From contig JACRCS010000062.1 in the NCBI GenBank assembly GCA_016218905.1, positions 1-10,589 on the forward strand: a DNA stretch of 10,589 nucleotides, in the 5' to 3' direction. Below, one piece after another: positions 6,681-10,589 of the stretch (position 1 is the stretch's first letter; every line of letters begins with the position of its first letter). The notes below the pieces were generated by a model. It ran no database searches and was not told the DNA's origin. It was given only the letters and a program-made list of their open reading frames with translations. The position numbers and the translations under genes are program-made. This DNA comes from Deltaproteobacteria bacterium (GTDB lineage Bacteria > Desulfobacterota_C > Deferrisomatia > Deferrisomatales > JACRMM01).

Positions 6681-8423
6681 TCAGCAGATGAAGTATCTTC
6701 CGGTGTCCAAGAAGAATTCGGCGATCTGCCGATGCGAAGCGAGCATATCGATACGAGGCCGGTTCCGAAGCCTCTCGATTCCTTCCTTCGCGAGGCCGGC
6801 CGTCGAACTGCCGTGCGCGGCGGCGGCGACTATCTGCGCCCAACGCTCGACGTGCGCCGTAGACTCGTCGATGTAGGCAGCGGTCAGCAGTGCAGGGATG
6901 TCGCTCTTGGGAGCCCCCCAGCGCTCGTGTGTCTTTTGGGCCCTCAAGAGGCAGGTCTCCATGGCGTACGTCTCGATCAGGATGTCGGCCAGCAAGCCCA
7001 TGACTTCGCTCTGTTGCTCAATTCCTGACGAAATATCTCGAACCGCATCCAGGAGGCTCCGGGCCATCGCCTTGGTCCGCTCGACGAGGTTGGCTTGTTC
7101 AGCCAGAACTCCCGACCCGCCGGAATCGTCTGCTGCGGTGCCCACGTTCGGGGAGCGGCCTCCCTTTGATGTGGCGGCCCCGGCCAGCATCGTTTTTGCG
7201 ATCAGCAGGCGGTTAATTTCGTTGGTTCCGCCGAAGATCCTGTAGATGCGCGCGTCGCGGTAATATCGCTCGATCGGGTAATCCTCGATGTACCCGTATC
7301 CGCCGTGGATCTGCAAGGCCTCGTCGGCCACGACCTTGAGCATCTCCGAAGCGTAGACCTTATCGATGGCACAATCGGCTGCGCACCTCTTGATCCGCTC
7401 CGCGGCTTCAAAGCCGACAGATGAGCTGAGATCCAAACCTGCGATCGCCCCGTCGAGCACGTGCGCGGTCCTGTAGAGAACGCCCTCGGCTACGAAGACC
7501 CGCACGGCCATCTCGGCGATCTTCTGCCGCACCATCCCGAATGCGGAGATGGGTCTGCCGAATTGTCGTCGGGTCTTTGAGTAGCGCACGGATTCTTCGA
7601 ACGCTTGCTTGGCGATTCCGAGGCACGCGCCCGCTAGGCGATGGCGTCCGATGCTCAGCGTGTTGAAGGCGACCGACTGGCCCGCGCCGGGGCTGAGCAC
7701 GACCTCTTCTCGAGGCACCACAACATTGTCGAAGAGGATCCCCCGAGTGGAACTTCCCCGGATCCCCATCTTCTTCTCCTCCTCGTTGAGCGAGATCCCT
7801 TTCGATCCCCCGTCCACGAGGAAGGCGCTGAAACGTTCCCCGTCTATCTTCGCAAAGACTGTGAAGACGTTCGCAATTCCCGAATTGCTCGTGAACTGCT
7901 TCTCGCCGTTCAGCACGTAGGAAGCTTCGTCACCGGAGAGGCTCGCCTGGCTTCCGATCTGCCTCGCGTCGCTGCCCGCGTCCGATTCCGTCAGAGCATA
8001 GGCGCCGATCTTCCTGCCCGTGGCGAGGTCGGGCAGCCAGCGCCTCTTTTGCGCCTCGTCTCCGAAGTAAAGGACAGGGATCGTTCCGAAGGCCGTGTGA
8101 ACTACCTGCGTCAGTCCAAATGGACCGCCGCGCAGAATTCTTTCGGTGATGACCAGAGAGCTCACGTGATCCAGGCCCATCCCGCCGAACGCCTCCGGGA
8201 CGTCGATGCCCAGCAGGCCGAGATCGGCGGCTTGGGCGAGGACCTTTTCCAGGACGTCAGGCGTCTTGTGCTCCAACTCCTCCATCCTGGGCTGGACTTC
8301 TCCTTTTACAAAGTCATCCACGATGCCGCTGAGCAACTTCTGCTCGCCATCGAGGTCTTCTGGGGAAAACAGATCTCCCGGACAGGTATCATTGGACAAG
8401 AAAGCGAGTGTGCGGCCATTCAT
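6681..8423 (-). CDS. Acyl-CoA dehydrogenase family protein, long (VLCAD/ACAD9-like) form, catalytic Glu replaced
   Basis: FAD-dependent acyl-CoA dehydrogenase fold, 580 residues. The core (about 25-415) contains the flavin/substrate signature YALTESDAGSDA near 142-153, the helix region with TRRQFGRPI at 284-292, and HGGYGYIEDYPIERYYRD at 373-390. A variable Gly/Ser/Ala-rich linker (about 411-440) leads to a helical C-terminal extension to 580, as in VLCAD, ACAD9 and Bacillus FadE-type enzymes. The usual catalytic Glu in the motif xxEGT is Gly398 (IFGGTNEIN). The alternative base position used by LCAD and isovaleryl-CoA dehydrogenase is also Gly (259). AAGGAG 6 nt before the ATG supports the start. 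It probably passes electrons to the EtfBA encoded downstream; substrate and direction are unknown. The family call is firm, ordinary dehydrogenase activity is not. Confidence 0.93.
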   Translation of the reverse strand: MNGRTLAFLSNDTCPGDLFSPEDLDGEQKLLSGIVDDFVKGEVQPRMEELEHKTPDVLEKVLAQAADLGLLGIDVPEAFGGMGLDHVSSLVITERILRGGPFGLTQVVHTAFGTIPVLYFGDEAQKRRWLPDLATGRKIGAYALTESDAGSDARQIGSQASLSGDEASYVLNGEKQFTSNSGIANVFTVFAKIDGERFSAFLVDGGSKGISLNEEEKKMGIRGSSTRGILFDNVVVPREEVVLSPGAGQSVAFNTLSIGRHRLAGACLGIAKQAFEESVRYSKTRRQFGRPISAFGMVRQKIAEMAVRVFVAEGVLYRTAHVLDGAIAGLDLSSSVGFEAAERIKRCAADCAIDKVYASEMLKVVADEALQIHGGYGYIEDYPIERYYRDARIYRIFGGTNEINRLLIAKTMLAGAATSKGGRSPNVGTAADDSGGSGVLAEQANLVERTKAMARSLLDAVRDISSGIEQQSEVMGLLADILIETYAMETCLLRAQKTHERWGAPKSDIPALLTAAYIDESTAHVERWAQIVAAAAHGSSTAGLAKEGIERLRNRPRIDMLASHRQIAEFFLDTGRYFIC

Positions 8424-8429
8424 GGTGAT

Positions 8430-8435
8430 CTCCTT
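8430..8435 (-). promoter_or_regulatory. Strong Shine-Dalgarno AAGGAG of the acyl-CoA dehydrogenase gene
   Basis: AAGGAG lies 6 nt upstream of the ATG at 8423. It is close to a perfect anti-16S match and suggests independent, efficient initiation after the 82-nt gap that follows the MmgE/PrpD gene. Confidence 0.75.
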
Positions 8436-8477
8436 GAGACATTCGACTCAAAACCGTCTAAAGAGTTCGTAAGTCTC
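8436..8477 (-). other. Imperfect hairpin in the mmgE/prpD - acyl-CoA dehydrogenase gap
   Basis: In the transcript, GAGAC-TTA-CGA-A-CTC can pair with GAG-TCG-AAT-GTCTC around a loop of about 13 nt, giving roughly 11 pairs with an internal loop and one bulge. The stem ends directly before the AAGGAG ribosome site. There is no U-tract, so it is not an intrinsic terminator. It could affect processing or translation, or be chance. Confidence 0.25.
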
Positions 8478-8505
8478 TGGATCAGGAGGAGGCATTCCTT
8501 CGTCG

Positions 8506-9885
8506 CTAGGGAACCAAGAGACACGTCAGCTCGGAAATGCTAGACAACATCTCGATCGAGTTCAGCGTGTCGTTCAGCTGTTCGATCCTGTGTTCTTTCA
8601 TCCCCGCACAAGTCGCCATGTTCTTCAATTTGTTGTAGTGGTCCTCTTCCGTGAAAGGGTTCTCCGGCTCTCCTTTGGGGTACTCCACGTACTTTCGGAA
8701 CTTTCCGCCGTCTCTCGTGGTGAGTTCCACGGTGGCAGGAAGTTTGTACTCGGCCGTCCAAGCCTTGGTGGCAGCCGGGTCTTCCTTGACCGTCACCCTG
8801 TGCTGCAGGTCCCGCAGCCGGGGGCTCTTGAGCATTTCTTCCGTGTACCAGGAGGGTCCGCATGGCTCACCCGACAGGATCATTGAAACAACGTAGGGGA
8901 TGCTGAACTGCGCCTGGATCATGTAGGAAGGCTCATATACAGCGATCTCAGCTAAAAGCTTTGCCAACTCTACCGAGACGTGCTCTACGTCGTCGGCCGT
9001 GAGCTTCTGCTCGTTTCTGATCGAGGCGACTGCGTCCAGGGCGGCGCTCGTGAGCCGGCACGCCGAGTAGAACTTGAAGCCGATTCCCAAAGTCCCGTAG
9101 TCCTCCCCGAGCCCTGCCACGAGCTTCGAGGCGTCGTAACGGTCTGAACCCACGGAGATGTTGTAGCCGCTACCCTGGTCCAAAATTCCGGCGTCTCCGG
9201 GAAAGCCTCTTGCCGCGAGAAGTACCGAGTGGATCCCCGGGATGACGATGTCCCCGCCCGTGACCTTCATCCAGGGGGGCATCCCCAAGCGGGGCAAGTC
9301 CGGAAAGGTGACGCGCCAAGTCCGCACGAATCCCGAGAGGCCCAGTGCGGCGGCCATCTGTGCGCTCGAGAGCCCCATCAGCTTGCCCGCGACGACGGTT
9401 GCGCCAAAGTGCACGCCTGAATCGATCTTTTCGAAGGTCGTCCAGAAGACCTCTTCGGAGGGAAACACAGCGTCGCGGATCCTGCTCACTGTCTCGTACC
9501 CGAGAACGAGCGCATTGATGATGTCTTTTCCCGGCGCGTTGACGCGTTCCCCCACGGCCAGCGCGACCGGGACTAGAACCGAGCTCAAGTGCCCGACCTT
9601 GATCAGGGTGTCGTCGTAATCGAGCATGTTGGTCAACACGCGGTTGACCGCGGCGGCCTGCACGAACGACAGCTTCGCCCGGTCGCCCATCACGGTAGCT
9701 TGCTTCGCTTCTCCGAACTCTTGCATGAGGTCTATGAGCACGTCGCCTTCGTGGGTCTTTCGCCCGCCCAGTCCGCATGCGATGGTGTCGCTGATGCACT
9801 TCTTAGCATGGAGTACGACGCTGCTCGGCAAGTCGTCATAAGACGCTCGAGCGATGTAGTCAGCCAGTATCTGGGTCTCACCCAT
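8506..9885 (-). CDS. MmgE/PrpD family lyase/isomerase
   Basis: Member of the MmgE/PrpD family (2-methylcitrate dehydratase, cis-aconitate decarboxylase, iminodisuccinate epimerase); 459 residues, full length. Family active-site positions appear kept: LDYDDT with D89 and T93, H99 (spaced as Asp93/Thr97/His103 of cis-aconitate decarboxylase), H159 in DSGVHFGA, K207 in PPWMKV, and K271 in FKFYSAC. The common motif K-x-Y-P-x-C-x-x-T-H is altered to KFYSACRLTS, Ser replacing both Pro and His. QFSIPYVVSM (about 326-335) is the typical start of the second domain. Start: ATG with GGAGG 4 nt upstream; a longer in-frame reading runs back as Arg-rich, shadow-like sequence. It overlaps the stop of the small upstream gene by 8 nt. 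The substrate is unknown; a dicarboxylic or tricarboxylic acid is likely from the family. Confidence 0.9.
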   Translation of the reverse strand: MGETQILADYIARASYDDLPSSVVLHAKKCISDTIACGLGGRKTHEGDVLIDLMQEFGEAKQATVMGDRAKLSFVQAAAVNRVLTNMLDYDDTLIKVGHLSSVLVPVALAVGERVNAPGKDIINALVLGYETVSRIRDAVFPSEEVFWTTFEKIDSGVHFGATVVAGKLMGLSSAQMAAALGLSGFVRTWRVTFPDLPRLGMPPWMKVTGGDIVIPGIHSVLLAARGFPGDAGILDQGSGYNISVGSDRYDASKLVAGLGEDYGTLGIGFKFYSACRLTSAALDAVASIRNEQKLTADDVEHVSVELAKLLAEIAVYEPSYMIQAQFSIPYVVSMILSGEPCGPSWYTEEMLKSPRLRDLQHRVTVKEDPAATKAWTAEYKLPATVELTTRDGGKFRKYVEYPKGEPENPFTEEDHYNKLKNMATCAGMKEHRIEQLNDTLNSIEMLSSISELTCLLVP

Positions 9886-10177
9886 GGTTCCTCCAACGGA
9901 TACGAAAGTGGTCTTCCTCGGGATCCGTTCCGGTCTGGAGCGACTCCGCCCATCCTCCGCCCCACGAAGGCCCCCGGCGCGCGCGCGCACCCTGCCCTTT
10001 CGCGTGCCGCAGCACCTTCCACAGCGTCGGCGCCCGATCCTGGGTCGCGACGTCCATCTCATCGAAGAGCTTGGCGATCTTGTCGGTGTACTCGGCCGAC
10101 AGCTCGTCCATGATCTCCCTGTCCGGATTGTGAAGGAAATTCCACTTGTCCAGATTCATGACGACATACCCCGACAC
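9878..10177 (-). CDS. Small hypothetical protein (99 aa)
   Basis: I do not recognise this protein. The first 60 residues look like a genuine small acidic/helical protein (LDKWNFLHNPDREIM, then a segment rich in Glu, Asp and Lys), with codons ending mostly in G or C. The last 40 residues are Gly/Arg-rich, coded partly by a 12-nt alternating GC run (9977-9988). No Cys, membrane helix or signal peptide is seen. The proposed GTG start has GAAAGG some 7 nt upstream; an ATG at 10159 is an alternative. Its stop overlaps the mmgE/prpD-like start by 8 nt and it lies 48 nt after the GlmL-like gene, so it belongs to the operon. A role as an accessory to the mutase or lyase would be guesswork. Confidence 0.6.
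   Translation of the reverse strand: MSGYVVMNLDKWNFLHNPDREIMDELSAEYTDKIAKLFDEMDVATQDRAPTLWKVLRHAKGQGARARRGPSWGGGWAESLQTGTDPEEDHFRIRWRNHG
9890..9894 (-). promoter_or_regulatory. Shine-Dalgarno GGAGG of the mmgE/prpD-like gene
   Basis: GGAGG 4 nt before the ATG at 9885 decides between this start and a longer in-frame extension that would run over the small upstream gene. Confidence 0.7.
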
Positions 10178-10225
10178 ACCAATGCCTTTCTCGGACGTGA
10201 GGTTGGGCAGAGTGGCCTCGGTCCT

Positions 10226-10589
10226 TTATGACTGCCAGCCGTCGACTCCGACGAGCGACTTCCTGCCGATCGCCAGCGCCGCCTCAGGCTCCACCGTGCT
10301 CAACAACCCGACGCCGTAGAGCACGTAATTCCTGTCGATGTAGAGTTCCGGGGCCCTCGGTTTGAGCGAGAGAGGGCTCTTCGCGCTGGCCACCGCCCCC
10401 TTCAACACCTCGCCGGGCCGCGGGTGGAAGGCGAAGATTCCGCCCGTGCCGATGACGGTTCTGAGCCCGGTCAGATCCTTGCCGTATTGGAACCGGACGG
10501 CGCCGTCGGGTCCCCAGGACTCCTGGATGGTTCCCGCGTGCCTTTCGACGGCGACCTCCACCGCGCTCCGCGCCAGGCCCGCGTCGACG
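10226..10589 (-). CDS. glmL: GlmL/MutL-family accessory ATPase of a B12-dependent mutase (5' end cut)
   Basis: C-terminal 120 residues of a protein of the GlmL/MutL family, ATPase-like proteins encoded beside coenzyme-B12-dependent mutases such as glutamate mutase and thought to protect or reactivate them. The visible part shows AVEVAVERHAG, the glycine-rich VIGTGGIFAFHP typical of the ASKHA-type fold, then LKGAV, SLKP, YIDRNYVLYGVGLL and PEAALAI, in the order of the family C-terminus. The frame is open to the window edge; an internal GTG at 10561 is not a likely start. Because it lies upstream of the whole block, a mutase subunit may sit beyond the right edge. That points to carbon-skeleton rearrangement as part of the pathway, which is inference. 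Confidence 0.8.
   Translation of the reverse strand, partial: VDAGLARSAVEVAVERHAGTIQESWGPDGAVRFQYGKDLTGLRTVIGTGGIFAFHPRPGEVLKGAVASAKSPLSLKPRAPELYIDRNYVLYGVGLLSTVEPEAALAIGRKSLVGVDGWQS

Noticed and set aside
8424..8505. Rho-independent terminator between the lyase and acyl-CoA dehydrogenase genes
   Set aside because: The stem is weak and is followed by AAGGAG rather than a U-tract.
7641..8543. 300-residue plus-strand frame opposite the acyl-CoA dehydrogenase
   Set aside because: The minus strand encodes an unmistakable acyl-CoA dehydrogenase here, and the plus-strand product resembles no family.
10178..10225. Promoter in the 48-nt gap after the GlmL-like gene
   Set aside because: I saw no convincing -35/-10 pair; the gap is short and the genes run the same way.

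Overview
The window is one block of genes, all read on the minus strand from the right edge to the left. It shows nine protein genes, the outer two cut by the window edges. Most junctions are tight or overlapping, and I saw no promoter, terminator or RNA gene. The DNA is GC-rich, very strongly so in the hdr/etf half and less so around the acyl-CoA dehydrogenase gene. The gene content suggests a metabolically versatile, at least partly anaerobic bacterium. An uncultivated GC-rich lineage (Desulfobacterota, Rokubacteria or Methylomirabilota type) is a guess; the sequence carries no taxonomic marker.

Right part (about 8500-10589), substrate end: the C-terminus of a GlmL/MutL-type ATPase, the family that accompanies B12-dependent carbon-skeleton mutases; a small unrecognised protein; and an MmgE/PrpD-family lyase. 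These suggest rearrangement or dehydration/decarboxylation of a carboxylic acid. Middle (about 5460-8423): a long, VLCAD-like acyl-CoA dehydrogenase with Gly where the catalytic Glu is expected, then a soluble protein with two [4Fe-4S] sites and two CCG domains (HdrD/GlpC type). Left part (1-5458): EtfB, EtfA, two different HdrA-like flavoproteins and an HdrC-like ferredoxin protein that runs off the edge. HdrB would be expected next.

Taken together, the cluster looks like an electron-transfer module. An acyl-CoA dehydrogenase would feed an electron-transfer flavoprotein, which is joined to a heterodisulfide-reductase-like complex built on two HdrA flavoproteins. The HdrA proteins have complementary domain sets: one has the inserted ferredoxin domain, the other the N-terminal HdrA domain and the C-terminal ferredoxin. 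The arrangement fits flavin-based electron bifurcation or confurcation linked to acyl-CoA oxidation or reduction, which is inference.

A 137-bp repeat-like segment lies exactly at the junction of the two hdrA genes. It has inverted arrays of 7-bp units at its ends and a 5-bp direct repeat on both flanks, and it supplies the stop codon of one gene and the Shine-Dalgarno sequence and TTG start of the next.
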